Shown here: piece by piece, positions 25,357-35,397 of the stretch
Layout: the number at the start of each line of letters is the position of its first letter
Numbering within the stretch: the stretch's first letter is position 1
DNA from: Eubacterium callanderi
Lineage (GTDB): Bacteria; Bacillota; Clostridia; Eubacteriales; Eubacteriaceae
Direction: 5' to 3'
Assembly: GCF_900142645.1 (NCBI RefSeq)
Contig: NZ_FRBP01000013.1
Span: 1 to 64,000 of the forward strand
Length of the DNA stretch: 64,000 nucleotides
Notes under the pieces: generated by a model
The model's database searches: none
Told to the model about the DNA's origin: nothing
What the model saw: only the letters and a program-made list of their open reading frames with translations
Made by a program: the position numbers and the translations under genes

Positions 25357-26733
25357 TTGAGTGAGAAGATTTTAGTGATAGGGGCTGCCCGCAGCGGTGT
25401 GGCGGTTTCAAAGCTTTTAATGGATTGCGGCAAGAGCGTAATACTGACCGATAATCGTCCTGAGGACGTGGTTCTGGCAGAGTTTCCCCAGGTGCGGGAG
25501 ACCTTGGCAGAGCTTGAGGAAAAGGGCATCAAAACCATTTTTGGCAGACAGATCGATACCAGGGTTATCAATGAGATTGACCGTGTGGTCACAAGCCCGG
25601 GCGTGCCGTTAACCATTCCAATCATTGCCGAGGCATACCGCTGCGGCGTTCCTGTTATCGGCGAAGCTGAGCTGGCGTACTGTATGACAAAGGCCCCCTT
25701 TGTAGCCATCACCGGCACCAATGGCAAAACCACCACCACCACACTCACGGGTGAGATCTTTAAAAACAGCGGCCGGAAAACCTACACGGTGGGCAACATC
25801 GGAGACCCCATCAGCAACTATGTGATGGAAGCAGCGCCCGAGGATGTTTTTGTGGCAGAGATCAGCGCGTTTCAGCTTGAGACCATCAATAAATTCCGGC
25901 CAGTCGCTTCGGCCATTTTAAACCTGTCGCCAGACCATATGGACCGGTATGGCACCATGGAAAATTACATTGCCGCCAAGGCCCGCATTTTTGAAAACCA
26001 GCGCGGCGAGGACTTTCTGGTGCTCAACGCCGATGACGAGCAGGTCTGTGAGCTGGGCCGCCAGGCACAGTGCCGGAAGTACTATTTCAGCCTGGATAAA
26101 AAGGTGGCACAGGGCGCCTATGCCATGGACGGCGGTATTTTTATCAATGACAATGAATCGGTCATTCCCATCTGCCGCATCGAGGAAATGGGCATAAAGG
26201 GCCCTCACAACGTACAGAACGCTCTTGCGGCCACAGTGCTTGCTTATTTTATGGGCGTGGACGTGGTCAGCATCGCAGAGACGCTGAAGTCCTTTGGCGG
26301 GGTCGAACACCGGCAGGAATTTGTGGCGACCATCGGTGGCGTGGATTATATCAACGATTCCAAGGGCACCAATACCAACGCGGCCATCGTGGCACTGAAC
26401 GCCATGACCAAACCGGTCATCCTCATCGCCGGGGGCTACGATAAAAAGGAAGATTACAGCGAATTTATCGAAGTGGTCTGTAAAAAGGTGAAACGCATGG
26501 TGCTAGTCGGAGCGACCGCGCCGCAGATCGAGGCGGCAGCCGAGAGCCAGGGCTATTACAGCACCGTGCGTGTGGGCGATTATGACGAGGCGGTCAAGGT
26601 CGCCTCGGAGTGTGCCGCTCCCGGCGATGTGGTGCTGCTGTCACCGGCCTGTGCCAGCTGGGATATGTTTGACAATTTTGAAATCAGAGGACAGGTCTTT
26701 AAGGATTTAGTGAAGCGAATCGGGAGTAACTGA
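25357..26733 (+). CDS. murD: UDP-MurNAc-L-Ala:D-Glu ligase MurD
   Basis: A 458-residue Mur ligase that adds D-glutamate. It has the N-terminal Rossmann start (ILVIGAARSGVAVSKLL), the P-loop TGTNGKTTTT, HMDRYGTMENYIAAKARIF and NDSKGTNTNA. The TTG start at 25357 has TAGGAGGCG upstream. Its stop overlaps the ftsW start (TGATG). Confidence 0.95.
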   Translation: MSEKILVIGAARSGVAVSKLLMDCGKSVILTDNRPEDVVLAEFPQVRETLAELEEKGIKTIFGRQIDTRVINEIDRVVTSPGVPLTIPIIAEAYRCGVPVIGEAELAYCMTKAPFVAITGTNGKTTTTTLTGEIFKNSGRKTYTVGNIGDPISNYVMEAAPEDVFVAEISAFQLETINKFRPVASAILNLSPDHMDRYGTMENYIAAKARIFENQRGEDFLVLNADDEQVCELGRQAQCRKYYFSLDKKVAQGAYAMDGGIFINDNESVIPICRIEEMGIKGPHNVQNALAATVLAYFMGVDVVSIAETLKSFGGVEHRQEFVATIGGVDYINDSKGTNTNAAIVALNAMTKPVILIAGGYDKKEDYSEFIEVVCKKVKRMVLVGATAPQIEAAAESQGYYSTVRVGDYDEAVKVASECAAPGDVVLLSPACASWDMFDNFEIRGQVFKDLVKRIGSN

Positions 26734-27848
26734 TGAAAAAAGGAAAAGTAGACAGGCCGTTTGTCATCGCTCTGTTGATTTTGGTAGGCTTTGGCCTCCT
26801 GATGGTCTTTAGCGCCAGCATGTATTCTTCAACAGTCGACGGCAGCAAGGGCTACTCGCTCTTTCTCAAGCAATTTGGGTTTGTGGCGCTGGGGCTCGTT
26901 GTAATGGGCTTTATGAGTAATATCGATTATCGCAAATACAATCATAAGAAAATCAGCATGATTTTGCTGGGCGTGACGGTCTTTCTGCTGCTCCTTGTAT
27001 TGATACCGGGCATCGGGGTAGAGGTCAATGATGCCAGGCGGTGGCTGAATGTCGGCATCGGCCAGTTCCAGCCCTCAGAGCTCGCAAAGGTCACAGGCAT
27101 TCTCTACCTTTCCTCACTGCTCGCGCGGGAGCCGGAGGTACTGAATGGGAGCACCTGGGAATTTACAAAGCAGTGTATGGCGCCGATTTTCCTGATCTGC
27201 GGCATCACCGCCATTGAGCCCTCGCTGAGCGCGGCCATGGCCATTGGCTTCGGCATGGTGGCAGTGCTCTATTTTGCAGGGGTGCGCTTTAAACGCTTTG
27301 CGCCTTACGCGGCAGTCGGCGTGGCAGGCGTCGTTGTGCTGATGATCATCGAGCCCTGGCGCCTGGAACGCTTTAATGTATTCTTGGGCCGCGGGAGCGT
27401 TGACTATCAGATCACCCAGTCACTCTTAGCCATTGGGACTGGCGGCATTTTTGGACAGGGGCTGGGCAATGGCAAGCAGAAATTTCTGTTCCTGCCAGAG
27501 CTCCAGAATGACTTTATTTTCGCCAATATCGGCGAGGAGTTCGGCCTTATCGGCTGTGTCTTTGTTCTGGGTCTTTTCGCCTTTATTATCTGGCGGGGCT
27601 TCAAAATTGCCAACACGTCGCCGGACCGGTTCGGTTACCTTTACACCAGCAGCGTCATGCTGCTGCTGGGCTTTCAGGTGTTTGTAAACGTGGGGGTCGC
27701 CACCTCGGTCATCCCGGTTACCGGGATGGCGCTGCCCTTTGTCAGCGCTGGCGGTACCTCGATGGTGGTGCTCTTTGCCATGCTGGGGCCCATACTCAAT
27801 ATTTCAAGGCAGGCGGACCTGCGTAAAAGGAAAGGGAGAAGAAAATGA
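26733..27848 (+). CDS. ftsW: SEDS glycosyltransferase FtsW
   Basis: A 371-residue polytopic membrane protein of the SEDS family, the septal peptidoglycan polymerase that works with the class B PBP. Conserved blocks are DARRWLNVGIGQFQPSELAK, GNGKQKFLFLPELQNDFIFA with the catalytic region, and the end block TGMALPFVSAGGTSMVV. It overlaps murD and murG by 1 and 4 bases. Confidence 0.93.
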   Translation: MKKGKVDRPFVIALLILVGFGLLMVFSASMYSSTVDGSKGYSLFLKQFGFVALGLVVMGFMSNIDYRKYNHKKISMILLGVTVFLLLLVLIPGIGVEVNDARRWLNVGIGQFQPSELAKVTGILYLSSLLAREPEVLNGSTWEFTKQCMAPIFLICGITAIEPSLSAAMAIGFGMVAVLYFAGVRFKRFAPYAAVGVAGVVVLMIIEPWRLERFNVFLGRGSVDYQITQSLLAIGTGGIFGQGLGNGKQKFLFLPELQNDFIFANIGEEFGLIGCVFVLGLFAFIIWRGFKIANTSPDRFGYLYTSSVMLLLGFQVFVNVGVATSVIPVTGMALPFVSAGGTSMVVLFAMLGPILNISRQADLRKRKGRRK

Positions 27849-28951
27849 AAATATTAGTAGCGGCCGGCGGCACCGGAGGCCATATCTATCCGGGCCTGGC
27901 CATTGCGGATAAACTAAAAGAGCGCCTGCCCGGTGCCGAGATCCTTTTTATTGGCTCCCAGGTGGGCATGGAAAAAAACATTGTGCCCAAGGAGGGCTAT
28001 CCTATTGAGTACATCCGCGTCCGCGGTTTTGAACGTGAGCTGTCGCTGGAAACGCTGGCGGCGGTCAAGGGGATCTTTGACGGCATCTCAGATTCAAAAA
28101 AGGTTTTGAAAAGGCATCAGCCGGACCTGGTGGTAGGGACCGGCGGCTTCACCTGCGGCCCGCTGCTTCTCGAGGCAGCCAAGCGGGGCATTCCCACCAT
28201 GATCCACGAGCAGAACGCCTACCCGGGCAAGACCAACCGGATGCTGGGGAAAAGGGTGGACCGTGTGGCCATCAGCTTTAAAGAGGCCGCCGAGTATTTT
28301 CCGGAGGACAAGACCTTTCTGGCAGGCAACCCGGTGCGCGACGTGTTTAAACAGACAGACCGCAATGCCCTCAGAGATAAGCTTGGCCTGAAGGAGAACC
28401 AGCGTCTGGTCGTCATCATGGGCGGCAGCCAGGGGGCAGGGAGCATCAACAATGCGGCCGCTTCGTTTATCGCCCGGAATGCAGATAACCCGGAGATGGT
28501 TGTCTATCACCTGACCGGGAGAGGACAGTACGATAAAGTCCTAGAAAAATTAAAGGAAAATGGTGTAAAATTAGATGATTGCCGTAATATAAACGTATTA
28601 GCCTACAGCAATGATGTCCACACCCTTATCGGCGCTGGAGATTTAGTTGTCAGCCGTTCTGGGGCCATGTCGGTGGCTGAGATTGCCGCGGTGGGCATTC
28701 CATCCATTTTGGTGCCCTACCCAATGGCAGCCGGAAACCATCAGGAATTCAATGCCCGTGTTATTACCGATAACGGCGGCGGTATCCTGATCCATGACGC
28801 CGAGCTGACCCCGGACCTGCTGGCCGAAACCATTCCGGCCCTGCTCCGGGATGAAAAGGGGCTTGAGAAAATGCGGAGGGCCACAAAAGAACGGGCAATA
28901 CTGGACGCAGGTGACCGGATTTGTGCAGAAGCTTTGAAGCTGATCAAATAA
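27845..28951 (+). CDS. murG: UDP-GlcNAc:lipid I transferase MurG
   Basis: A 368-residue GT28 glycosyltransferase that turns lipid I into lipid II at the inner membrane face. It shows AAGGTGGHIYPGLAIAD, GTGGFTCGPLLLEA, MGGSQGAGSIN and SRSGAMSVAEI. The start overlaps the ftsW stop (ATGA), so translation is coupled. Confidence 0.95.
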   Translation: MKILVAAGGTGGHIYPGLAIADKLKERLPGAEILFIGSQVGMEKNIVPKEGYPIEYIRVRGFERELSLETLAAVKGIFDGISDSKKVLKRHQPDLVVGTGGFTCGPLLLEAAKRGIPTMIHEQNAYPGKTNRMLGKRVDRVAISFKEAAEYFPEDKTFLAGNPVRDVFKQTDRNALRDKLGLKENQRLVVIMGGSQGAGSINNAAASFIARNADNPEMVVYHLTGRGQYDKVLEKLKENGVKLDDCRNINVLAYSNDVHTLIGAGDLVVSRSGAMSVAEIAAVGIPSILVPYPMAAGNHQEFNARVITDNGGGILIHDAELTPDLLAETIPALLRDEKGLEKMRRATKERAILDAGDRICAEALKLIK

Positions 28952-29003
28952 ATTGAACAAAAACAAATAAAAAGGGTGACAAAAACCGGTAAATGGTGAT
29001 AAA

Positions 29004-29780
29004 ATGGATGAAAAGCTGCAAAGACGTAAAAAATTAAAAAAAAATAAAAGGAAAAGACTGCTAAAATATGTTACACTATTAGTGGTTGCTGTTTCTATTT
29101 TATTTGTCTTTATTTTTGTCATGGCAAGCGCCATTTCCGCCGGTGTGTTTAACATCAAGCATATTGAAGTAATTGGGAATGAAGTTGTCGATAGCGAAAC
29201 AATTGTAGAAACTTCAGGAATCAATGAAGGTGAGAGCATTTTTTGGGTAGATTTAAATAAGGCTCATTATAATATTGAGGAACTCATAAATGTTGAAAAG
29301 CTGGAGATTACAAAAGTCATGCCGGACAAAATCGTGATCAGGGTAAAGGAAGCACCGGCAATCTGCGCGGTTAACTATGACGGCAAGATCAATTATATCA
29401 ACCGTGAGGGGCTTCTGGTTGAGCGCAGCGAGTACCTGCGAAAAACGGATATCCCCATTGTTACGGGCTTCACGGATATTACCATTGATAAAATCGGGCA
29501 TCCGGTCACCTTCAATCCGGACTGGAAGTTTGACACAGTCATGGAGATTCTGAAGACCTTTCAGAATGACGGAAACCTTGCGAAGATTTCGGAAGTGGGT
29601 ATTACGGAAAATAATACTTATCGGATCATTACAAAAAATAATGTGGTTATGACCGTGTCGGATCTGGATAACTTTAAAGGCTCTTATGATTATATCAATA
29701 CGGTTTTTGCCGAGAACAAGAGCAATCTGGACATCAATCTGACCACTGGCGGTAACAAACCGATTCTGAAACCAAGATAA
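29004..29780 (+). CDS. ftsQ: Cell division protein FtsQ/DivIB
   Basis: A 258-residue bitopic protein: a Lys-rich cytoplasmic N-terminus, one helix (YVTLLVVAVSILFVFIFVMA), a POTRA domain (FNIKHIEVIGNEVVDSETIV) and an FtsQ/DivIB beta domain (KVMPDKIVIRVKEAPAICAV). It links the division complex outside the membrane. The name divIB is equally apt in Firmicutes. Confidence 0.9.
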   Translation: MDEKLQRRKKLKKNKRKRLLKYVTLLVVAVSILFVFIFVMASAISAGVFNIKHIEVIGNEVVDSETIVETSGINEGESIFWVDLNKAHYNIEELINVEKLEITKVMPDKIVIRVKEAPAICAVNYDGKINYINREGLLVERSEYLRKTDIPIVTGFTDITIDKIGHPVTFNPDWKFDTVMEILKTFQNDGNLAKISEVGITENNTYRIITKNNVVMTVSDLDNFKGSYDYINTVFAENKSNLDINLTTGGNKPILKPR

Positions 29781-29794
29781 ACTGAGGTGAAGGC

Positions 29795-30511
29795 TTGAAG
29801 CGAAAAGGCAGTTTGGCGATTGCGCTAATATGTATTTTTGTGGGTGTTTTGATTATCCTTCAGATGAAAACAGTCGACCAGTTGGGCGGGACGGTTGATT
29901 CCGAGCGCGCCGGCGACCTGGCTGCTGAGGTAAAAGCCCTTGAAAACAAAAATGACGAGCTGAACAACCAGCTCGAGGATCTCGAAAAACAGCTGGCAAA
30001 CTATGAATCGGATGCCGCTGGAACCGATGATGTCATAAAGAAAAAACAGAAGGAAATGGAAAAGGAACGCGTGCTTGCAGGTGTGACGGATGTGACGGGC
30101 TCAGGCCTGGTCATCACCATTGATACCGACAGCACAGATTACGACGCTTCCCTCTATTCCAAAAGCTCCGATCTGCTGCTCTCACTGGTAAACGAGCTGA
30201 ACGCAGCAGGTGCCGAAGCCATTTCCATCAATGGCGAGCGTTTGATTAATACTTCGGAGATCCGCCAGGCGGGCTCCTATATTAATATTAACCGTAACAA
30301 ATACGGTGCACCCTTTGAGGTGAAAGTCATTGGCAATCCTCAGGATCTGTCCGCTGCCATCAAAATGCGGGCTGGTGTTGTGGATGTCATGCAGTCCAAT
30401 AAGCTGAAGGTTTCTATTTCACAGGAAGACAATGTTCTGGTAAAGGCCTACAGCGGTGTGATTGACTTTAAGTATGCCAAGCCGGCCTCAGGCAGTGGGG
30501 CCAGTGAATAG
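29795..30511 (+). CDS. DUF881 protein (first copy)
   Basis: A 238-residue bitopic protein with an N-terminal helix (SLAIALICIFVGVLIILQMK), a coiled coil (about 40-90; LENKNDELNNQLEDLEKQLA) and a DUF881 domain (GSGLVITIDTDS; ELNAAGAEAISINGERL; PFEVKVIGNPQDL). The TTG start at 29795 follows GAGGTG. DUF881 genes often sit between ftsQ and ftsZ in Gram-positives. Their function is unknown; a septal role is inferred from position. Confidence 0.85.
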   Translation: MKRKGSLAIALICIFVGVLIILQMKTVDQLGGTVDSERAGDLAAEVKALENKNDELNNQLEDLEKQLANYESDAAGTDDVIKKKQKEMEKERVLAGVTDVTGSGLVITIDTDSTDYDASLYSKSSDLLLSLVNELNAAGAEAISINGERLINTSEIRQAGSYININRNKYGAPFEVKVIGNPQDLSAAIKMRAGVVDVMQSNKLKVSISQEDNVLVKAYSGVIDFKYAKPASGSGASE

Positions 30512-30520
30512 CGGTGGGCT

Positions 30521-31249
30521 ATGAAGAATATAAGTGAAAAAGCCATGAACCGGATACTGGTTTTGGTCTTTCTGGTGGTTGGCATCGGAATGGCTCTGAT
30601 CGTTAAGGAGATTGGCTCAAAAGACATTCCGGCCCAGCGTACCTTTGTCAACGCGAAAACCCTGTACAATCAGGAGCTTGAGGAGGATAACCTCAAGGTC
30701 AAAAATGAGGAGCTTGGCAAAAAAATAGCAGCTGAGCAAAAAAGACTCGACACCTACGAGGAGGCCCGGAGGGCCATCGAGGATGAAGGGTCAGTGGTCG
30801 ATACTGTCGGCCAATATCTGGATGCAGAGCTCGAAAACTATAAAATGGCAGACGGTTCTGTACCGATCCAGGGACCTGGCATTGTCATCACGCTGGAAGA
30901 CAGCGACAAAGCCATCGAACCTGGAGAAAATCCCAATAAATACCTGGTGCATAACTCAGATGTACTGGCAGTCATCAACGAACTGAAGGCAGCCGGCGCA
31001 GAGGGAATCCAGCTCAATAAAATGCGCGTGACAAGCAGCAGCAATATCGACTGCGGCGGCGCGGTCATAAATGTGGATGATGAGATTTCCTCACCTCCAT
31101 TTGTGATTGAAGCCATTGGAGACCCTGAATCTATGTATATTTACTTAAATTCTGATGAAAGTGTTATTCAACTGTTGAAATATTGGGAAATAAAGGTTAA
31201 TATAGAAAAGTCAGAATATTTACTACTCAACAAAAGTAATAAACTGTAA
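30521..31249 (+). CDS. DUF881 protein (second copy)
   Basis: A 242-residue paralogue of the preceding gene with the same plan: helix (ILVLVFLVVGIGMALIVKEI), coiled coil (EEDNLKVKNEELGKKIAAEQ) and DUF881 domain (GPGIVITLEDSD; ELKAAGAEGIQLNKMRV; PFVIEAIGDPESM). It starts 9 bp after the first copy. The pair probably arose by tandem duplication. Confidence 0.85.
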   Translation: MKNISEKAMNRILVLVFLVVGIGMALIVKEIGSKDIPAQRTFVNAKTLYNQELEEDNLKVKNEELGKKIAAEQKRLDTYEEARRAIEDEGSVVDTVGQYLDAELENYKMADGSVPIQGPGIVITLEDSDKAIEPGENPNKYLVHNSDVLAVINELKAAGAEGIQLNKMRVTSSSNIDCGGAVINVDDEISSPPFVIEAIGDPESMYIYLNSDESVIQLLKYWEIKVNIEKSEYLLLNKSNKL

Positions 31250-31280
31250 TTTGATTTTTTGCAGAGAAACGGGGACAACG

Positions 31281-31907
31281 ATGCTATATCCATTAATAGG
31301 GCTGCTTGCAGGGCTTTTAATCGGTGTTGTTTTGCCTTTTGAAATACCGCTGGCATATTCATCCTATCTCTCAATCGCGATACTCGCTTCGCTGAATTCA
31401 GTATTTGGCGGCATTCAGGCAGACCTGGAAGGAAAATTTGACCAGAAACTGTTTATCACCGGTTTTTTTGGCAACACCATTTTAGCGGCGCTGCTGACCT
31501 ATATCGGTGACAGGGTAGGAATTCCAATTTATTACGCAGCAATCTTTTATTTTGGAACCAGCCTGTTTTCAAATTTTGCGAAGATCCGGCGTTATTATTT
31601 CCGGTCTGGCAGCAAAGAATCAGATCCTAAAGCGATTTCAAAGGAGCAGAAGCATGGTCATTCAACCGGCCATAAGGCTGAGCCTATAGAAATAATACAT
31701 TCCACGACCGATGATTTGGACGAGACAGAGGACTATGAGGAAGAAGACTACGATGCCGTCGAGCTTGACGAGAACGGCTACCGCGGAGACGCTTCCGACG
31801 AGGATGAAGTCTTTGAAGATGATGAAGAACTGGATGAAGAACAAAAAAATGATGATAAAAAACAAACTAAGAGTTTCTTACGTGAAATAGAGGAGGAAGA
31901 AAAGTGA
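31281..31907 (+). CDS. sbp: Small basic protein family (DUF1290) with a long acidic tail
   Basis: The first about 110 residues are three to four membrane helices typical of Sbp ([57 protein letters not shown]). A further 100 residues are very acidic and low-complexity ([20 protein letters not shown]), an extension that the usual 110-120-residue family does not have. ATG 31281 is chosen over an upstream start because homologues begin MLYPLIG. The stop overlaps the ftsZ start by 4 bases. Confidence 0.8.
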   Translation: MLYPLIGLLAGLLIGVVLPFEIPLAYSSYLSIAILASLNSVFGGIQADLEGKFDQKLFITGFFGNTILAALLTYIGDRVGIPIYYAAIFYFGTSLFSNFAKIRRYYFRSGSKESDPKAISKEQKHGHSTGHKAEPIEIIHSTTDDLDETEDYEEEDYDAVELDENGYRGDASDEDEVFEDDEELDEEQKNDDKKQTKSFLREIEEEEK

Positions 31908-33001
31908 TTGAATTAGATGGCTACAATGATAATTTTGCGAGAATTCGTGTAATTGGTGTTGGCGGCGGCGGGAACAATGCCGTTAACCGCATGATCGAAT
32001 CCGGTCTGAAGGGTGTTGACTTCATATCCATCAATACTGATAATCAGGCATTAGCCCTGACCCTGGCTGAAAAACGCCTTCAGATTGGTGAAAAGACCAC
32101 CGGCGGTCTTGGTGCAGGCGGTAACCCGGAAATGGGTCAGAAGTCTGCGGAAGAAAGCCGTGATGCCATTGCAGATTTAATTCAGGAAACAGATCTGTTA
32201 TTTATCACTGCTGGTATGGGCGGCGGAACAGGTTCCGGTGCTGCGCCGATCATTGCAAAAATTGCCCGTGAAATGGGAATCCTGACCATTGGTGTTGTCA
32301 CCAAGCCATTCTCTTTTGAAGGCCGGGTCCGTATGCGCAACGCTCAGATTGCCAGTGATTTCCTTCAGGACAATGTCGATGCGCTGGTGACCATTCCAAA
32401 TGACCGCCTGTTAAGAATGGCGGATAAGACCACTTCTTTAAGAGACGCTTTCAAACTGGCAGATGATGTTTTATTACAGGGTGTTAAGAGTATTTCTGAC
32501 CTGATCTCTATGCCGGGTCTCGTAAGCCTTGACTTTGCCGATGTTAAGACCATCATGAAGGATGCCGGTCTGGCGCACATGGGCGTTGGCCGTGCCTCCG
32601 GTGAAAACCGTGCCGAAGAAGCAGCAAAAGAAGCAATCTTAAGCCCGCTTCTGGAAACCGAAATCGACGGTGCTACCGGCGTGCTCTTAAATATTACTGC
32701 AGGCGAAGACCTGTCACTCTTTGAAGTGGACAGAGCCGCTACCATTGCGAGAGAAGCTTCTGACGAAGACGCCAACGTTATCTTTGGTGCGACCATTGAT
32801 GAAAGCTTTGGCGACGAAATCCAGATTACGGTTATCGCCACTGGTTTTTTACCGGCAGAAGAAGTGGAAGCTAAAAAAGCTGCTATTCTGAACAGTGCAA
32901 ATGCTGCTGCTGCTGCAAATACAACTGCTAAGCCTGAAACCAAAACAACCAGCGGTGCTGGCGAATTTGCGATTCCTGGATTTTTAAGCAACGAAGACTA
33001 A
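31904..33001 (+). CDS. ftsZ: Cell division GTPase FtsZ
   Basis: A 365-residue tubulin homologue forming the Z-ring. It shows [17 protein letters not shown], the GTP signature [10 protein letters not shown] and T7-loop residues [13 protein letters not shown] short linker precedes the partner-binding tail [12 protein letters not shown]. The GTG start has GGAGG about 8 nt upstream and overlaps the preceding stop. No ftsA is next to it. Confidence 0.97.
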   Translation: MIELDGYNDNFARIRVIGVGGGGNNAVNRMIESGLKGVDFISINTDNQALALTLAEKRLQIGEKTTGGLGAGGNPEMGQKSAEESRDAIADLIQETDLLFITAGMGGGTGSGAAPIIAKIAREMGILTIGVVTKPFSFEGRVRMRNAQIASDFLQDNVDALVTIPNDRLLRMADKTTSLRDAFKLADDVLLQGVKSISDLISMPGLVSLDFADVKTIMKDAGLAHMGVGRASGENRAEEAAKEAILSPLLETEIDGATGVLLNITAGEDLSLFEVDRAATIAREASDEDANVIFGATIDESFGDEIQITVIATGFLPAEEVEAKKAAILNSANAAAAANTTAKPETKTTSGAGEFAIPGFLSNED

Positions 33002-33010
33002 GGTGTCTGA

Positions 33011-33466
33011 ATGAAGTGTCCCTTTTGTGATTATGACGAAAGCAAAGTAGTTGATTCACGACCTGTTGAAGAAGGCACTATGATTCGTAGAAGAAGGGAA
33101 TGCATCCGATGCGCCAAAAGGTTTACAACCTATGAGCGGATTGAAAACATTCCCTTGATCGTTGTTAAAAAGGGCGGCCAGCGTGTCCCCTTTGATAAAA
33201 ATAAAATTTTGAACGGGATGATCAAAGCCTGTGAAAAACGTCCGGTCCCCATCGACAACATCCAGCGTGTTGTTGACTTGATGGAGAAGGAACTTTATCA
33301 GGTTGAAGATAAAGAGGTGGAATCATCCTATATTGGAGAGCGCGTCATGGATGCGCTTAAGGATATCGATCAGGTGGCCTACGTTCGTTTTGCATCAGTT
33401 TATCGTGAGTTTAAGGATGTCGAGTCCTTTATGGATGAACTGAACCGCCTAATGTCTGAACGCTGA
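33011..33466 (+). CDS. nrdR: Ribonucleotide reductase repressor NrdR
   Basis: A 151-residue repressor with an N-terminal zinc ribbon (C3, C6, C31, C34: [18 protein letters not shown] ... RECIRC) and an ATP-cone (about 45-135; [20 protein letters not shown]). It senses ATP/dATP and represses ribonucleotide reductase genes. It starts 9 bp after ftsZ. Confidence 0.95.
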   Translation: MKCPFCDYDESKVVDSRPVEEGTMIRRRRECIRCAKRFTTYERIENIPLIVVKKGGQRVPFDKNKILNGMIKACEKRPVPIDNIQRVVDLMEKELYQVEDKEVESSYIGERVMDALKDIDQVAYVRFASVYREFKDVESFMDELNRLMSER

Positions 33467-33482
33467 AGGCGTGGAGTAGTGA

Positions 33483-34010
33483 ATGAAATTTTTTGAAAAA
33501 ACCATTGCGTCCAAAGAGATTTATAATGGACGTATCTTAAATTTAAAGGTCGACGAAGTCGAGCTTCCGGATGGAGGGACCTCTTTCCGGGAACTGGTAG
33601 ACCACAAACAGGGTGTCGGTATTCTGCCTGTCAGAGGCAACCGGATTATTTTCGTGCGCCAGTTTAGAAAGGCCATCGAAAAAGTGATCCTGGAGATACC
33701 GGCAGGTCTGGTTGAAGTGGGTGAAGATCCAAAAGAGGCAGCAGTGCGGGAGCTGCAGGAGGAAATTGGCCTGAAGCCCCTGGATTTGCACTTTTTAGGA
33801 GAAATGTGGCCCTCGCCGGGATTTACCAATGAAGTGACCACTTTATTTATGGCGTCTCAATTTGTTATTGAGCCGAGAAAACAGGATGATGATGAATTCA
33901 TCGAAATTGTCGAAATGCCTATACGGACAGTCCGGGCGCTTTACCTTAAGGGGAAGTTTTCAGACGCAAAGACTGCCTGTGTTTTAGGTCGCTTTTTTTC
34001 TCTTATGTAA
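33483..34010 (+). CDS. NUDIX hydrolase (ADP-ribose pyrophosphatase-like)
   Basis: A 175-residue protein with a complete Nudix box GLVEVGEDPKEAAVRELQEE followed by IGL, and an upstream HKQGVGILPV strand like YqkG-type ADP-ribose pyrophosphatases. It would cleave ADP-ribose or related nucleoside diphosphates with Mg2+. It lies 16 bp after nrdR and is probably co-transcribed. Confidence 0.88.
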   Translation: MKFFEKTIASKEIYNGRILNLKVDEVELPDGGTSFRELVDHKQGVGILPVRGNRIIFVRQFRKAIEKVILEIPAGLVEVGEDPKEAAVRELQEEIGLKPLDLHFLGEMWPSPGFTNEVTTLFMASQFVIEPRKQDDDEFIEIVEMPIRTVRALYLKGKFSDAKTACVLGRFFSLM

Positions 34011-34117
34011 ATAAAATCATCGAGGTGGTCTTTTATCATCTGTGTCGCACACAGGATAACAGATCACTTTTCTTATTATTTGTAACAAATAAATTAAAGC
34101 TTTTAAGGAGAAACTGA

Positions 34118-35395
34118 ATGACAGAAAATTTTGTATTTTCCGGTCATGACACAGTAGCGTTAGCGCAGAAATACGGCACGCCGCTTTATGTTATGAGCGA
34201 AGATATTTTAAGAGCCAACATCAACCGTATTAAGGACGCCTTTGAATCAGCAGGCGCGGTCTACGATGTGAACTATGCCGGTAAAACCTTTTTAAATATG
34301 GGAATGTGCCGGATTATTGAAAGTGAGGGCATCTCTCTGGATGTGGCCTCAGGCGGAGAACTCTATACGGCTGTGAAAAGTGGTTTTAATCCTGCCCGTA
34401 TCTGCTTTCATGGCAGCAATAAAAACCAGGCCGAGCTGGAAATGGCGCTTGGCTACAAGGTAGGCCGTATCGTCATCGACAGTGAATGGGAGCTGGAGCG
34501 GCTGCAGCTTTTGACTGAGGAGCTTGAGCAGCCTGTCAAGGTGCTGTTTCGGGTGTCTCCCGGAATCGAAGCCCATACCCATGAGCTCATACAGACTGGG
34601 AAGCTTGACTCCAAATTTGGCCTGCCATTGAGCCAGGCCCGTGAGATTATCGGCCGCACAAAAGAAATGAACTATGTGGAGACTGTCGGCATTCACTGCC
34701 ACATCGGCTCTCAGATTGCAGATGAAAAGCCTTTCTTACTGGCTTCGGAAGTCATGCTCGATCTTTATAAGGCATTGCTCTCCGATGGCCTTAATCTGAC
34801 TGAGATTAATCTGGGCGGCGGCTTTGGTATTCCTTACTTGAAGGAAGATCCCAGTTTTGATGTTACCAGCTATATTCCTAAAATGGTCGACCATATGCGT
34901 GAGATGGCTGAGCAGAGAGAGGTTCCGATGCCTAAAATCGTGGTAGAGCCTGGCCGTTCAGTGGCTGCTCCGGCGGGCATTACCTTATATACAGTGGGGA
35001 CCGTCAAAGAAATCCCGGGACTCAAAAAGTACGTGAGTGTTGACGGGGGTATGGCAGATAATCCACGTCCGGCGCTTTACGGTGCGGACTATGATGCTGT
35101 GATCTGTAATAAGCCACAGGATGAAGCATTGATGGAAGAGGTAACAGTCAGCGGTAAAGCGTGTGAGACAGATACTTTAATTAAATCCATTAAGCTGCCG
35201 TCTCCCCAGTCAGGCGATACGCTGGCAGTGCTTCATACAGGTGCCTATAATTATTCGATGGCCAGCAACTATAATCGCTTTAGAAGGCCGGCTGTTATCC
35301 TTTTGAAGGGCGATCAGTCAGCAGTCCTGGTTGAACGTGAAAGCTTTGAGGATCTGGTCAAAAATGACAGGATTCCCTCCTGGCTAGAGGACTGA
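34118..35395 (+). CDS. lysA: Diaminopimelate decarboxylase
   Basis: A 425-residue PLP enzyme making L-lysine from meso-diaminopimelate. The PLP lysine is in NYAGKTFLN; later blocks are HCHIGSQI, NLGGGFGIPY, VEPGRSVAAPAG and the substrate Cys in GKACETDTL. It has AAGGAG upstream. The 107-bp gap before it has a small CTGTGT/ACACAG hairpin, too short for a lysine riboswitch. Confidence 0.95.
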   Translation: MTENFVFSGHDTVALAQKYGTPLYVMSEDILRANINRIKDAFESAGAVYDVNYAGKTFLNMGMCRIIESEGISLDVASGGELYTAVKSGFNPARICFHGSNKNQAELEMALGYKVGRIVIDSEWELERLQLLTEELEQPVKVLFRVSPGIEAHTHELIQTGKLDSKFGLPLSQAREIIGRTKEMNYVETVGIHCHIGSQIADEKPFLLASEVMLDLYKALLSDGLNLTEINLGGGFGIPYLKEDPSFDVTSYIPKMVDHMREMAEQREVPMPKIVVEPGRSVAAPAGITLYTVGTVKEIPGLKKYVSVDGGMADNPRPALYGADYDAVICNKPQDEALMEEVTVSGKACETDTLIKSIKLPSPQSGDTLAVLHTGAYNYSMASNYNRFRRPAVILLKGDQSAVLVERESFEDLVKNDRIPSWLED

Positions 35396-35397
35396 TT

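Noticed and set aside
34011-34117. Lysine riboswitch before lysA
   Set aside because: The gap is only 107 bp, with one 6-bp hairpin; a lysine riboswitch needs a much longer five-helix structure.
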